Shown: positions 29,309 through 42,499, numbered from the stretch's first letter. The stretch is 64,000 bases of DNA from Vitellaria paradoxa (GCA_019916065.1 CM034233.1:10174516-10238515), one strand, 5' to 3'. Notes: generated from the sequence alone by a model not told the origin. Translations and numbers: made by a program.

Positions 29309-32300
29309 TCAGACCTTATTGTTTTTCCTTTCCGTCTTAATAGCCTCGTAAGATGTCATGACCTCTTTGAACTTCGCCTCAGCTAACTCTGCAGCAAACC
29401 ACAACCATCAAATGTTGTAAATTTAATGGCATCAATGGAAGAGAATCTGGATACAATGTGTAATATCATGCTTAACAATGCCCAAGAACAGGGGTGGATC
29501 CATGATTTTTAATCAGGCATAAGTTGCCTACAGTTAATAATACACATATATTCTAAATGATAATCACGTTAGTTTTTTAAGAGTAGATGTGATGTTGAAA
29601 TAAAATTTGCAAGAATGATTATGAAAAAATCCAAAATTATTTTAACTTGAGCAGGGGCATGCATTGTACCAGGGGCGCAAGCAGTGGGGGCAAAGTACTC
29701 GGGTTTTGTTTTTTTTTTTTTTTTTTGCCCCGGGGGGGGGGTCCATCTAGAAAACAACGGACTCTATGCAATTTTGCAAGTGAGTGGCAGCAACTGTCCC
29801 CATTTGGCCCCATGACAATCCACTCCTAGTCAAGTAATGGAGAATATGTTCAGTAATTTATATCATGCCTAATATTTAGCAAACATGCCCTATCATCTGT
29901 AAAAATAACCTATTCAAAATTTAGTACGCTTTTTGAATTTGAATGCTAGCAAATATGTTGACTTCTAATATTTTTCTCCAAGAAATGCCCACCTTTGTTA
30001 CTCTGATTTTGATCTGGATGGAACTCCTTAGCCTTTGCCCTAAAAGCAGTCTGCATGGGAGCAAAAGGAAATTTTATCGTCTTCTCTAGGGGACAAAAAG
30101 GTTTTCATAGAATTTACGATGTCATCTTCAGAGAGAGAGGGAGAGAGCAGCAATTGATATTGTTATATATCTAACAGACACACGGACCACTTCATATGAA
30201 CTGTCATAATTACCTTAATCTCATCATCAGTGTACGGTTTTGTTCTCAGCCTGTTGAAAAGAAAGAGCATCACAAAACATCAAGATCAACTTACCAATGT
30301 TACTAATATAATATAAACAACAAAAAAGTATTCAATACATTCTCTCTTTACTTGATATGGCAATACTATTATAACAAGTACAAAAGGGGTCTAGTGAGTG
30401 AATGTAATACAAATATCAGGGAGTCCAAAAGCACATTTATGAAGCCTGTGGAGTCTAGGTGTACAAAACTGAAACCACAGTGGTAGAGGTGAAATAAACC
30501 CTTATTTAAATGGTATCACAAAACAAAAGGTGACAGAATGGAATTGACTTGCACATAGACTAAATCAATTTTTTTTGTTTTCACCTCTGTTAATTTAAAC
30601 TTTAAATTCAGTTAAATACAAAGAGAAGTGTCCACTGGTCAAAATAATAAATAATAAAGGTACAAAAATGATTGTGGTAGCAGTTAACCCTTTCAGTAGC
30701 ATGGCTGGAAAGATCAACCAACTTCACACCAGCACAGCTTAAAACCCACAGCCATTGTTAGGATGAGTCAGATGCACTCGTTGGTTTTGACCAATTGTCC
30801 ACCCAACATGCGGATGAAAGCCTTCACAGCACGGAGACAAATAGCCACCTTTGGCTAAATTAGAAAAGTTTTTTTTCCCCCCAATTAACGCCTCGCACTA
30901 TTTTTGTCTATTACAGCAATACAATAGAGGGTAAGGCAAAAGGCCAAAGAGAGAGAGCTTGAGCCCAGAGGAGCTCAGGCAGGGCATGTAATTTAGGCTG
31001 TGGGCAGAGAGTTGAAGATAGATAGTTGTGAGAGAGAGTTGAGATGTATCTCCTCTGCAATATTTGTTCAGTATAGTAATGCTCTCGGATCACCAGTCGT
31101 GGACGTAGGCAATTTTGTCGAACCACGTAAATTTATGTTGTGTTGTGCTTGCTTTATTTTTCTAGACCCAACAGCAATACATTAACTTGTTAAAGCCATT
31201 CAGAGGCAAAAGAGGTTCTTTATAACACAAAAGAAAGTAACAAACCAAACCAAACCAAATATGTCACTAGCTTGGATAGCAGTCTAATCTTTACGACAAA
31301 AGTGTCTATTACCTGTTAAGACCCAAAACTGAATAGTGATGAGATAATGGATAAATAGCATTATCTCGAGGAGTTTCTCTGAAATTACTCCTCCTATCTC
31401 TGGATGATGTATCAGTCTTCCAATACCAATCTTCCCTCTGGAAATGATGATGATATCCACCTGGACCATTTTCCCTCCAGCTCTCATAGCTCCTTTTGTA
31501 TTTATTCCTCTCTCTGTTAAATACACTTTGCATGCGCCTTATACGCTCCTAGGAAGAGGAGAAGAATCAAATCATTGCTAATGTAATCAAGTTAAGCTCA
31601 AAATAACAGTGAGCACAGACCAAAGCATAAAGTTTAAGCACATCAAACAGAATCCTGTACATCTTGCAAGGCTGTGTGGAAAAAGTTACAGCTTTAGAAT
31701 GTATAGTGTGAAGAAGGCAGAAAATATATCTCAAAATTTCAAATATAATTTTATGCAACTAAAACAAAATCATAAATTGTTAAGAATAATACCATATTAC
31801 AGGATAATCCACCGAGGGGATAGAAAGATGTGAAGAAGAAAATATAGAACATTGTTTAAAATACTACAAAGCCTACTGATGAAGCAGTATACTTGCAGAA
31901 TTACTTTTAAGAAATTGTGGGTTACACACAAGAAGTCTCTTAGTCCATGAAAAATGCATGGATTCAGACACTCAGTGCTCAACATTTTTTTATTTTTTAA
32001 GAAGTCTCTTAGTCCATGAAAAATGCATGGATTCAGACACTTAGTGCTCAACATTTTTTTATTTTTATTTTTATTTTTTTTTTTGGGGGGGGGGGGGTAT
32101 ACTTCTCCTAAATTGCAGCAATTTTTGTTATTCTATTTTTTGTACAACTGTTTATCTAGTGGTAAAGAATGAGATATACATAGCTTTTTGCATTTTGTAG
32201 GGAATTGGGATGTTTACTTAAGGATGTTAGGGAGATCTCATTGCATTTGGGTGGCATCCTTTTGATGTCATTTTAGTAATAAATTTTACTTGTCAAAAAA

Positions 32301-35300
32301 AATACAGCATAATTGTGATTTTTAATTCAGCAGAACTTTGTCTGTCCCTCATAAATTTCTGCCCAGAAAAGCAAAACCTCTGACAGAATCATGCTTCCCA
32401 CAATTCTAAGAAATGATGACCGTGAAACCTCAAACTATGTTACAAATTTGGCAAGATCATCGATATAACAGGAACAACACACAGCCTAAGTACGAGCAAC
32501 AAATGCCATGAACTAAGTAACTTGCAAGATAAACAAACCACAACATGTTTAAGGGTATAAAAAGGAAAGAGTGAGTTTATTTGCACCCCACAAAAATGGC
32601 CTATTGCATTCCAATTTGTTTTTTTAATTAATTGAAATTACAAAATTGACCTTATTAGTTAATTATTGTCATTTATAATTTGAAATGACGTAATTACCTT
32701 TCATAAATAAATTTCTACAAATTTGGATAAATTCTCTTGGGCTTAGTTTGGTACAACAGAATGGGAAAAATGTTTTAAAGACTAAAATAGATTTTATTTA
32801 GATTTATATTTTTAACAAGCATATTAAAATATTTTTATTTTATTTTATTTTATTTTCTAACTTAATCAAATAACAAAATTAATTTCTTTTATTTATTCTT
32901 TTTTACAAACTTTAGTCACTGGAACTTTTATTGTCATCACTCCCAGGTAATTTAGTAAGGGTCTATATAAACTTTAAAATATATATATATATATATCAAA
33001 ATAAGTAAATCAATGTATAAAAAAAAATTAACTTTTAGCCCCCCCCCCAAAAAAAGTCAAACAAACCATAAGTACCATTACTCTACAAATTTATTTTATT
33101 TTTTTATAATAGGAAATATTTTTAAAAAAACAATCTAGAATTGGAAATGTCTATCACATTAAGACTATTATAAGTCATAAGTGGGTTTTTTCAAAAATTA
33201 CGGTGGTTATTGCCCGCTTATCAAAAAATCTAGAAAGACAATTATTTTTGGTAAGTTGTCTTCCTAAAATTTTGTTTTAAAAAATATCTTCTATTATAAA
33301 ATAAGGGTATCTAGGGCAATGCAATTATGCCTTCAATTGAATTTTTGTATAAAAGCATTTATGGCACTATAAAATTATGTATAACATACGATGAAAAGGA
33401 AAAGGGCCAATTGTGTAATTTCAATTAATGAAAATGTAAAGTGGAGTACAAAAAAGAATTAGTGGAATGCAAATATACTCACCCTAAGGGCCCGATTGGG
33501 TGAGGGATTTGGCCCCCTCCAAAGCTTTTACCCCCTCATAAGGGTGGGTCCCACACTTATCCCCTTGCTTGGATGGCAAAATTCCCCCCCTTCCCCCCTC
33601 TTAGCTTTCCCCCTTCTTTATTCCCCCCCCTTTGGGTATAATTTTTGGACACCCTTGAGGCTAACTAAAAATTATTTCCCTTCAACTTGACTGCTTTTGA
33701 CGTTTTTAGCCCTCGTTAATTGTATTGTTAACTTGATTAAAATAAATATAATGCTAGTAAAAAAAATAATAGATAGACTAACAAGTCAAAATAAATATAA
33801 TTAAAAAAATTTTGATAATAACCAACCATTCAAAAGTGCATATTTAAAAAAAGTTCTTTAAATAAATTTATAAAAAAAAATTAAATTTTCAATGGAATAA
33901 ATAATATAACTTCAAATTGTCCAAAAATAATTAAATAGAGGGGGGTTTTGTAATTTAATATTTAATTTAATAGGTAACCAAGTTTGGGATACCATAAGGG
34001 CAAAAGAGTCATTTGACTATTTTTTCCATTATTCACCTCTCTTATTTATAAAACATCCAAACCAAGTCAAAAGTTATCTCCCTCCATAAACACCACATCA
34101 ATGTGGGCCAACCTTCTAAAAAAAATACCCCCTCTTATCTTATACCCTCTTTAAAACTTATTCCCTTGAAATTTTAGCACCATCCAATCGAGCCCTAAAA
34201 GAAAAACTATATGGATTATTCATAGTGATATGCAAGGGCAATTAAGAAAATCAAAAAATTAATAATATGGCAGTGGAGCTTTTCCACCCCATCAAAAGCA
34301 ATGAACAGAGGTATAAAAGATAAAATTAACAGAGGCACTCACCACTCTCTCCATTTCCTCTTCATACTCTTCTTGCAACCGACGATTATATCTTTTCCAA
34401 GCTTCCTCCTGAAAACTTGACCGGAAAGAACCGCCAGTTGCACCTTTCCATGATGACTGAGACCTCGTCAACTACAATAGAGCACCAACATGAAAAGTCA
34501 GTCAGGCTGTCTAAATTGAACAAATGGTCTAAAGAAATACCTATTTTTTTGAACATTTCAAAACCTTTACAAGCCAACATAAAAGTTTTCACAAATAATA
34601 TAAAAAATATAAACTATTATGTTTTTATTGTCAATCCGTGACCAGAATTTTGGGACTATAATTTTATACTTTTTGATTAATTTTTAGGAATTTTTTTCAG
34701 GCTTCGACTAATTTTTAGGGGTATCCTAAGCCTTATTTAAAGTATTTTTAGGATTATTTGATCGAGGAACAAGTTAAAAGGATCAAGATGCTCAAATCAA
34801 CAATTCAATGTAATTGAACGGAAGAAGAAAACAAACACTTCATACATGTTTGGAAAGGACCATCATGGGACATCAAACACTAGGATGGTCTTCCCTAGGA
34901 TGTCTTTTGGTTCGCTTTTGTATTTTCTTCTTAAAGGGCTACATGTGTTGATTCTTATGATTTATTAAGTTTTTGAAATGAATGATAACATCCCATGAGC
35001 TGATGTTTCCTTCTTCCTTCTTCTCCTTGGGTTAATTCTTCTCCTTGGCTATTTTTTTCCCCATTTTTGCTAAATTCTCTTTCTTATTTCATACTAGAAA
35101 AAAAGAATGAAAAGGGAGTAACGAGGCTATCAAAAGCACCCTCAAGCTTTTTTTGAGCATAACTTTTTACACAGGCATTTGTATTGACTTGATTTCTATG
35201 TCATTGGAAAGATAATTTGAAGGGCTACACCTTTTGTGACGCTGGTACTGGGCTCGAATGGGATTCAATAACTTGGGAAATAATTTGGCTTTCAGAGTCC

Positions 35301-38300
35301 ATTTCAGCTTCTACTTGTTCGTAACCTAAGGTCATGTTTTCACGATCTAGGTCATCCACAGTGCCTATACTATTTTGTGGAAATCATTGAAAACCATTTG
35401 CTTTTTATGGAACCTATTTTTCTTCTACCTTTTTAGCAAAGCTTAGTTTAGTGCAACTTAGAAAGCTAAAGAGATTGAGAGGACTGGGTATAAGTTATGG
35501 TATACGGGACTTAATAGATCGAGAAATAGGGTCGGCATAGTAGTAAGCAAGGACCTAAAGGAAAATATAGTTAATGTGAAACGCTGTGGAGATAGGATTA
35601 TTGCAATTAAGTTAGTGTTAGGAGAAGAGATAGTAAACGTAATTAGTGCTTATGCCCCCCAGGTGGGCTTAAGAGATGTACATAAGGAGAAGTTTTGGGA
35701 AGACTTGAAAAGAATGCTATTAGAGATACCTCAAGGAGAGATGGTCTTCATAGGAGGAGATTTGAACGGTTATATAGGACGCGACATAGATGGATACATA
35801 AGAGTACACGGGGGATATGGTTACGGTGATAGAAATGAAGAAGGGAAGGATATTTTGGAGTTTGCAGTGGCTTATGATCTCATGGTGACGAACACCTTTT
35901 TTTAGGAAGAGAGAGGAACATTTGGTGACTTATAAGAGTGGCTCCTCAAAGACACAGATTGACTTCTTCTTAACTAAGAAAAGAGACCGTGTAACTTGTA
36001 AAGATTGTAAAGTTATACCAGGGGAGAGCTTGACTACCCAACATAAGTTGTTGGTCATAGATGTGCAGCTTCAAAGGTGGGCTAGAAAAAAGAAGTCGTA
36101 TAGATGCTCAAAAACTAAATGGTGGAACTTAAAAGGTGATAAGCAAGCAGTATTCAGGGAAAGAGTACTAGAAGAAAACATTTGGACGGTAAATGAGAGT
36201 GCAAATATTATGTGCGATAAGGTAGCAAAGTGTATTAGGAGGGTAAGGAAAAAAGTCTTAGGAGAATTCAAAGGGAGTGCTCCGGCACAGAAAGAGGCAT
36301 GGTGGTGGAACGAGACCGTCCAAGACAAGATAAGAGTTAAAAGAGAGTGCTTTAAATCTTGGCAAAACGACCGAAATGAAGCGAACTTGGAGAGGTATAG
36401 AGAAGCTAGAAGAGAAACCAAAAAGGCAGTTAGTGAGGCTAAGGCAAAGACATTTGAGGATTTATATAGGCGACTTGACACTAAGGAGGGCGAAAGAGAG
36501 ATATTCAAACTTGCTAAATCTAGAGATAGACGGACCAAGGATTTAAACCAAGTTAAATGCATTAAGGATGAGTATGAAAAAGTATTAGTAAAGGAAGAGG
36601 AGATAAAGGAGCGTTGGAAGAGCTACTTCTACAAGTTATTTAACAAAAGCAGTAGTAGTGACATACATTTGGGGCAGTTTACCACTTTTAGGGAAGAATT
36701 AAATTTTATGTTCTATAGGAGAATCAGTAGGGAAGAAGTAAAAGAAGTATTAAAAAGGATGAAGAATGGGAAAGCGGTTGGGCAAGATGGTATCCCTATT
36801 GAGGTTTGGAGGTGCTTAAGAGAGGATGGCATAAGTTGCTTGACAAAACTTTTTAATGTAGTGCTAAAGAGCAAGAAAATGCCTGATGCATGGAGGAAAA
36901 GTATCCGTATACCCATATACAAGAACAAAGGAGATATTCAGAACTGTGCGAACTACTGCGGGATTAAATTGATGAGCCATACGATGAAATTATGGGAGAG
37001 AGTTATTGAGAGAAGACTAAGAAGGACAACAAACGTTTCAGAGAACCAATTTGGTTTCATGCCTGGAAGATCAACCATGGAGGCTATCTTTCTCTTGAGG
37101 AGGTTAATGGAACAGTATAGAGAAGGTCAAAAAGATTTACATATGGTGTTCATCGATTTAGAGAAGGCATATGATCGGGCTTCTAGGGAGATTCTATGGA
37201 GAGTATTGGAAAAGAAATGAGCGTGTGTCGCAAATATTGAGGCGATAAAGGACATGTATGATAAAGCCATGACATCTATACGGATGACTGGTGGAGAGAC
37301 TAATGAGTTCCCTATCACGATTGGTTTACATCAAGGCTCAGCGTTAAGCCCGTACTTGTTTGCTTTAGTTATGGATGAGATTACAAGACATATTCAAGAT
37401 GAGGTGCCGTGGTGTATGCTATTTGCAGATGATATTGTTTTAGTAGATGAGACGAGAGAAGGAGTGAATGCTAAACTAGAATTGTGGCGGGATACGTTAG
37501 AGACAAAAGAGTTTAGGCTAAGCCGATGCAAAACGGAATATATGGAATGTAAGTTTAGTCAAAGTAGAATAACGGGTAGTATAAAAGTAAGTTTAGGCAC
37601 ACAAAAGATTGTAGAGAAAGATAAATTTAGGTACCTTGGATCTATGGTGCAACAAGATGGAGGGATTGATACTGATGTAAGTCACAGGATTCAAGCTGGG
37701 TGGACCAAATGAAGGAGTGCTTCGGGGGTTTTGTGCGACCGAAAAATCCCCCTCAAGGTGAAAGGAAAGTATTATAAGGTAGTGGTTAGACCAGCGCTGC
37801 TATATGGATAAGAGTGTTGGGCAGTAAAGCATAATCATGATCAGAAGATGGCAGTTGCGGAGATGAGGATGCTAAGGTGGATGTGCGGGATTACAAGGAA
37901 AGATAGGATTAGGAACGAGGAGATTAGGGGCAAAGTAGGATTAGCACCAATTGAAGATAAAATGAGAGAAAACCGATTAAGATGGTTTGGCCATGTTAGA
38001 AGGCGTCCAGCAGAGGCACCTGTTAGAAGGTGTGAAAGTATGGAGATTGCCAGGAGTAGAAGAGGTAGAGGAAGACCCAAGAGAAGCTGGAAAGAAACCA
38101 TTAAACATGACCTGACCTACCTAGATTTATCGGAGGACATGCCCCTAAACAGATCTTATTGGCGTTAACAAATCCATATAGCCGACCCCACCTAGTAGGA
38201 AAAGACTTGGTTTGGTTTGGTTTGGTTTGGTTAGTTTAGTGCGACTTCAAGAGTGATTGTGATCTTAGTATGACTCTAAGGTTTGTGGCTATACTTCTTC

Positions 38301-41300
38301 GAAAAGGCTTGCAGCTATCCTTCTACAAAAGCACCTGATACATCGGTTATGTGACTCTTAACTTGTACCGGTTGTAAGTGTCTTCTAACTGTTCATTTCT
38401 TATAGTGGATATTTGCAACGAACTGTAGTAGTCCTGTGGATTTTTTTCTAACAAAGGTTTCCGCACATAAATGCGTGCTTTCTTCTTGATTGCTTTGAAT
38501 GATTAATGAATGCATTTGATAGGTAGTTCAGTAATTTAACAAATCGATAAAATTGTGAATGAGGCATAACCATATCAATCAAATGGATTTTGTTAAACCT
38601 GTGTCACTGATTTAGATAACCAAAATTTTGCAATTAAAAAAAATAAAAACCTTGCCCTTCCTTGTTTGTTGGACAATATAAAATCCCATTTCTTATTTTT
38701 AGAACATGAGGATATAGAGAACCCCATCCTCTCAACATGTACAGTCACAAATTCTTTCTTCATCAAAACACAAACAGGCACACTCGCAGTTAAATAAATA
38801 GAAAGCAGTGCAAGAAAGCAAGAATAGTCTGTTTATACCTGCAAACAAACTGTTTGATGGCTCATTTTCATTAATCACAATCTCTAAATTCATTTCTAAT
38901 CCCATTGACATAAGCCAAGTTCTGATCGATAAAAGGGCATGCGGCAGAACTTCCAAAAAGTCCTTTTTGCCCCAAACAGACTTTCTCGTGATTTTCTACA
39001 ATTTAATGATGTTTGGTAAAATCACGAAGAAGGAAAATGTTAGAAATCAAATTTAAACCCTTTAAGATATCACCTCATATAAATACACGTGTATATATGA
39101 TAACTTCAAATCAAAAAGATAATTCATCATCCCTTTATTACAAATTTTTATCTATTCCTTTTAGAACTTAATTTTTTTCCTTGAAGGACTTCGTTCGAAG
39201 CACTTCCTACAAAACAACTTTCGATGCACAGAATTTATACCAAAAAGGCTCAAGATCTTCTTTAACTTAAATTGCCAACCCATTTGATTGTATAATCTTA
39301 CTATGATAAGGATCCCCTACCATCTTGATCTAATGCAGAATTACAAGCTTATATCTGCCTGTATCCTTAGCATGCATAAGCTCAAAAATTCGTTCACTTT
39401 GTAGACATTTTGCATAAACAAAACAATAGAGTACATTATAAATAACTAATAAATATTCGTATCCATAAGCACTATTCAAAGGTAATATGTCAACCATAGT
39501 TTTTTGCATCTGTAGGCAGAAAAAAGAATATTGCAATCCCAGTAAATAAATAAATAAAAGTCTTTAATTTCTAAAACAAGTCAATTTTCCTGTCACAGAA
39601 GCAGAATGGAAAGACCATCTGTTGGTCGAAAGTAACCAAAAGGCACATTCCAAGAGCTTTAATGACCTAAACCAGAACTTCGTTGCACTTTCAATACAGT
39701 AAACAAATTAGCGGGATGCATGCTATGAATACATGGATCTAAACCTCAATGAAATTACAAAAAATGAAGAAGATGAAATGGCAATATCACTACCTGAGTA
39801 TAAAACCAATCAACTGTCCTCCGCAATTGTCCAACCTGATGGAGTTGTTCAACATCAAATAAAGTACTAGAATAAGTAGCCCCATCCAAAACTATTGCAG
39901 AAAATCATAATGAACAATACTCCCTGAAATGGTTCATGCTTCTTGCCAGCAGAAAAACAATGAAATTCGTAAGGATTAAAATATTCTTTCACATAAATAT
40001 ATAAATATATATAGAAAGGTATTCGCATCTACTATGCTTTTATAAGCTAGTAATGGGTACATTCTCGTTTTGTCAAAGATTTTCACTCTCTTATATACCG
40101 GTAAACTTATATAGTGATCTTTTGGCTTTCTTAGCTGGGTTTACGGAGGATACCTATTGACAAATGAAATAACCAAGCATAACAAAATTCTTCAACGTTG
40201 ATGAAATGGCCGTCTGCATTTCAACAGATTTTTCTAGATCTTAAAAATATCATAACCTTTCATGTGAGAACTTTAAGATAGCACTCAGAAACTTGAAAGA
40301 TCACTCTAACCAATAAATATTGATTGTTTAGCTAAGGATGGGTGAAAATTAGGACACTAATCACCAACACTTTATTTCTATATTCCTTCTCCAAGAAATA
40401 AAAATAATAATAATAAAATAAAAATTGAAGGCTTCTTTTACTTCTCCCTTGAACATTTTAATTTTCTTCACTTTTCTCCAATAAGCTTTTTTAATTTTTT
40501 ATCCTCCAAAACCTGGCCACTGAACCGACATCTATTATTCTTGTTATAAAAACTAGTTAGCAACTTGGCATAAAGCCTAACTAATTTAAACGAGGTAAAG
40601 CCAGCATGGCGATGATAGCTCATTTAAATTTTGCAAAGGAACAGCACAAACCTCTATCTGCAACAATGACGTGTGAACTTTACACCCAGTAAGTTTTTGT
40701 TTTTGGTTGAGAATCACATGTTTACCATGCAGACCACAACAACACTCTTGAAAGTAAATAAAGCAGCAGAAACTACCATGGTAAGGAAGCCAACAAAAGA
40801 GAGTAGGTGTGATCACCTTATCCCTTTCCTACATAGCTGATAGAAGGAAAATGAGGTGATAAAACACCATCTTTCTAGAAAATGAAGTATAACAGCTTTT
40901 TAGTTGATCTAGCGACAATTTTTTTTTTTTTTTTTTTTTGCTTCTTTATTGTAGCCAATGGTTAAACGTATAAGCGTTCACGCGGTGTGCCAATCTTTAT
41001 TGTCTTTTTCTTTTGAAGTAAATGTCGTAATAAAATTGATGTATAATTAACAGCATTACTGAAACGAATTCGAGTTCCGGGACTCGGCTATCAGGTCAAT
41101 AATAGGTCACAATACCAAACTTTGATAAGCCGAGAAGTATTCAAACTAATCACAGGCCAGAAAACAAGCACGCGAAATTAGAGAAACTCAAATTCATAAC
41201 GTTGTCGGAAAAGAAATGCCGGAAAAACCAATTCAATTGGTTTTTCAAATGCGAGGAATTCACAAAAAAAAAAGAAAGAGAAAAAAAAGGCTTACGGCGA

Positions 41301-41439
41301 ACGTGGTAGCTGTAGCTCCAATCAGACCAAAGAGGAAAATTCCCCAAAGCTTCATATCTTCTGCCTTTTCTTGGCGGGGTCTGTTCGATGACGGCCACGG
41401 GTTGTCTCCGCTCCGCCCATCGGCGTCATCGTTACTCAT
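29309..41439 (-). CDS. Membrane-anchored J-domain (DnaJ-like) protein, 241 aa, seven exons
   Basis: Minus-strand exons: 41439-41296, 39835-39794, 34471-34343, 31548-31313, 30250-30214, 30050-29993, 29388-29309; total 726 nt, 241 codons plus TGA, with GT-AG borders and consistent phase. The first exon encodes a polar N terminus ([19 protein letters not shown]) and one membrane segment at about 30-48 ([17 protein letters not shown]). The middle is charged and probably helical ([26 protein letters not shown]). The C terminus is a J domain: HYSVLGLNR at 176-184, [22 protein letters not shown] with the HPD tripeptide at 207-209, and [11 protein letters not shown] in the last helix. J domains stimulate Hsp70 ATPase through HPD, so this is a membrane-tethered co-chaperone. 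The membrane is not determinable from sequence; mitochondria, plastid or ER are possible. The long introns hold a solo LTR, TIR elements and an antisense LINE. Confidence 0.92.
30756..31173 (+). mobile_element. Solo LTR in an intron of the J-domain gene
   Basis: A 418-bp unit starting TGTTAGG and ending CCCAACA, which form the usual LTR terminal inverted repeat. The flanks are GCCAT (30751-30755) and GCAAT (31174-31178), a 5-bp target duplication with one change. Inside are GAGAGAGAG leader motifs and a region reading TCGTGGACGTAGGC...GAACCACGTAAATT, an ending common in Ty1/copia LTRs of plants. No internal gag-pol remains, so it is a solo LTR. It lies in intron 4, between exon 5 (30250) and exon 4 (31313), antisense to the gene. 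Confidence 0.65.
31930..32067. repeat. Tandem duplication, 69-bp unit x2
   Basis: Two adjacent copies (31930-31998, 31999-32067) of a unit beginning AAGAAGTCTCTTAGTCCATG, differing at very few positions. Each unit contains the small inverted repeat CCATG-aaaaatg-CATGG. It lies in intron 3 of the J-domain gene, followed by a poly-T and then a poly-G run near 32070-32097. Confidence 0.85.
32571..33482. mobile_element. Non-autonomous TIR element in J-domain intron 3
   Basis: A 912-bp stretch whose ends are inverted copies for roughly 90 bp: GTGAGTTTATTTGCA...TTAATTGAAATTACAAAATTG on the left and, reading the complement from the right, GTGAGTATATTTGCATTCC...TTAATTGAAATTACACAATTG. No transposase is encoded and I find no convincing target duplication. 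The middle (about 32740-33070) contains another AT-rich insertion-like block. Confidence 0.55.
33488..34195. mobile_element. 708-bp TIR element with TAA target duplication
   Basis: Ends are AGGGCCCGATTGGGTG (preceded by TA, so the TAA overlaps the end) and, inverted, CCATCCAATCGAGCCCT, with TAA at 33485-33487 and 34196-34198. It is C-rich near the left end and has no coding capacity. A 3-bp TAA duplication suggests a PIF/Harbinger-type element. It sits five bases from the 32571-33482 element. Confidence 0.6.
35460..38230 (+). mobile_element. 5'-truncated RTE-type LINE in intron 2 of the J-domain gene
   Basis: A 2771-bp insertion, antisense to the host gene, flanked by a 17-bp target duplication TTAGTTTAGTGC[A/G]ACTT (35443-35459 and 38231-38247, one mismatch). 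The 3' end is a (TTTGG)n tail with no poly-A, typical of RTE-clade elements. Apurinic endonuclease motifs are present ([30 protein letters not shown]) followed by reverse transcriptase motifs ([51 protein letters not shown], the catalytic [11 protein letters not shown]) and a C-terminal [12 protein letters not shown] region. The 5' end is truncated inside the endonuclease. Confidence 0.9.
35576..38168 (+). pseudogene. Broken endonuclease-reverse transcriptase ORF of the RTE LINE
   Basis: One ancestral reading frame is now in pieces. The endonuclease piece ends after VTNTFF near 35905 and the frame shifts before [12 protein letters not shown]. The RT piece stops at a TGA near 37218 after WRVLEKK. 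A TGA near 37710 replaces what is normally a Trp codon before RSASGVLCD, and a TAA near 37810 interrupts LYG-ECWAVK. The final piece holds [18 protein letters not shown] and [17 protein letters not shown] and ends near 38168. The YADD-equivalent catalytic box (FADD) is intact, but the element cannot be autonomous. Minus-strand frames over this span are shadows. Confidence 0.88.
38248..41295 (-). other. Intronic DNA of the J-domain gene around exon 2
   Basis: Apart from the 42-nt exon 2 (39794-39835, encoding [14 protein letters not shown]), this is intron sequence with no coding or structural RNA signal that I recognise. A poly-T run lies at 40920-40939. Confidence 0.6.
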
Positions 41440-42129
41440 CTTTCCGCTTTGCGAATTTCAACTCATCAAACCGGCTTAGCTGACAAGAATTAAACTACAA
41501 ACCCTAAAATCATAATTTTTTGAATGGAGAGAAAATTTTCTCAGGATCTGAACTTCCTCAACACAGAACCAATTACGTCTCTCTCTCTCTCTCTCTCCTG
41601 TATCTCTCTATCTATCTCGGCTCTCGTTCGAAAGCTAAATTTGCAGATTCCACCATAGGATGGCGGTTGTTTCCAATTCCGGGCCGGTCAAATGTGAGGT
41701 GTGGCCAAACTCCGACGGGCGGCAAGGCAAGTATAACCCCATGGGCCTGGTTCATTATGATCCATTTCACAAACCCAACATTCCGTTATGGGCTCATAGC
41801 CCCATTTTCCTGACCCGTGCCAGTCCAAAATCTTTTTCAATTTGTTAAAAGGTTACACAAAATTATAAAGAAAAAAAAGGAAAAATCTGCCCAGTAAGAT
41901 TATTATAAAAATATAAAAATTTTTAAATAATAACAGTTTTCATAATTAAAAAAAAAAGAACTGGATAACCGAACGGGTATATGTAGATTTTTTTCCCCTA
42001 CAATTTTTTATGTCTAGCCTTTATATTGTTGGGCTTTTTTTTTTGAAACCGCTTTATATTGTTGGGCTTAGAAGTTTGAAAGCCCGATTTTTCACATTTG
42101 AAATTGATGGGGCTGCAATCAAAGACACA
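41440..42129. other. Upstream region of the J-domain gene
   Basis: This should hold the 5' UTR and promoter of the minus-strand gene, including a (CT)n tract at 41578-41597 close to the start. The less AT-rich stretch 41640-41830 has overlapping open frames of about 60-100 codons but no domain, and no partner gene is supported. Confidence 0.45.
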
Positions 42130-42499
42130 TAAAAGATACGGAAAATTGTATCCAAGTCATACTTTGTAATCTTTTAAAACTATTAGTCACACCCAAAAAA
42201 AAGTATTGCTTTTAAGTCACATTAATGTGGAAAGTTTTATATTTAAGTCACACTTTTGAGTGGGTCCCACGAGTTTGTTTTAAATATAGTTTCTAATATA
42301 CTGATAATATCCTTTATTTCTATAACAAAGTTACACAAGTTATTTCCAGGAATTCCGGGAATCACGTGAAGATATGTTTACCAAGAATCACGCTTCTTCT
42401 ATTTTTTTTTTCTTTCCTTGTTTTCAGTTTCATTATTTATAGTTTTAGTCGTGAAGATATTAAGAAGATAGAACTTATTTGGCCTATCTTCTTCATGGA

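Noticed and set aside
36071..36928. Minus-strand open frames of up to 163 codons
   Set aside because: Shadows of the LINE reverse transcriptase; no domain in this direction.
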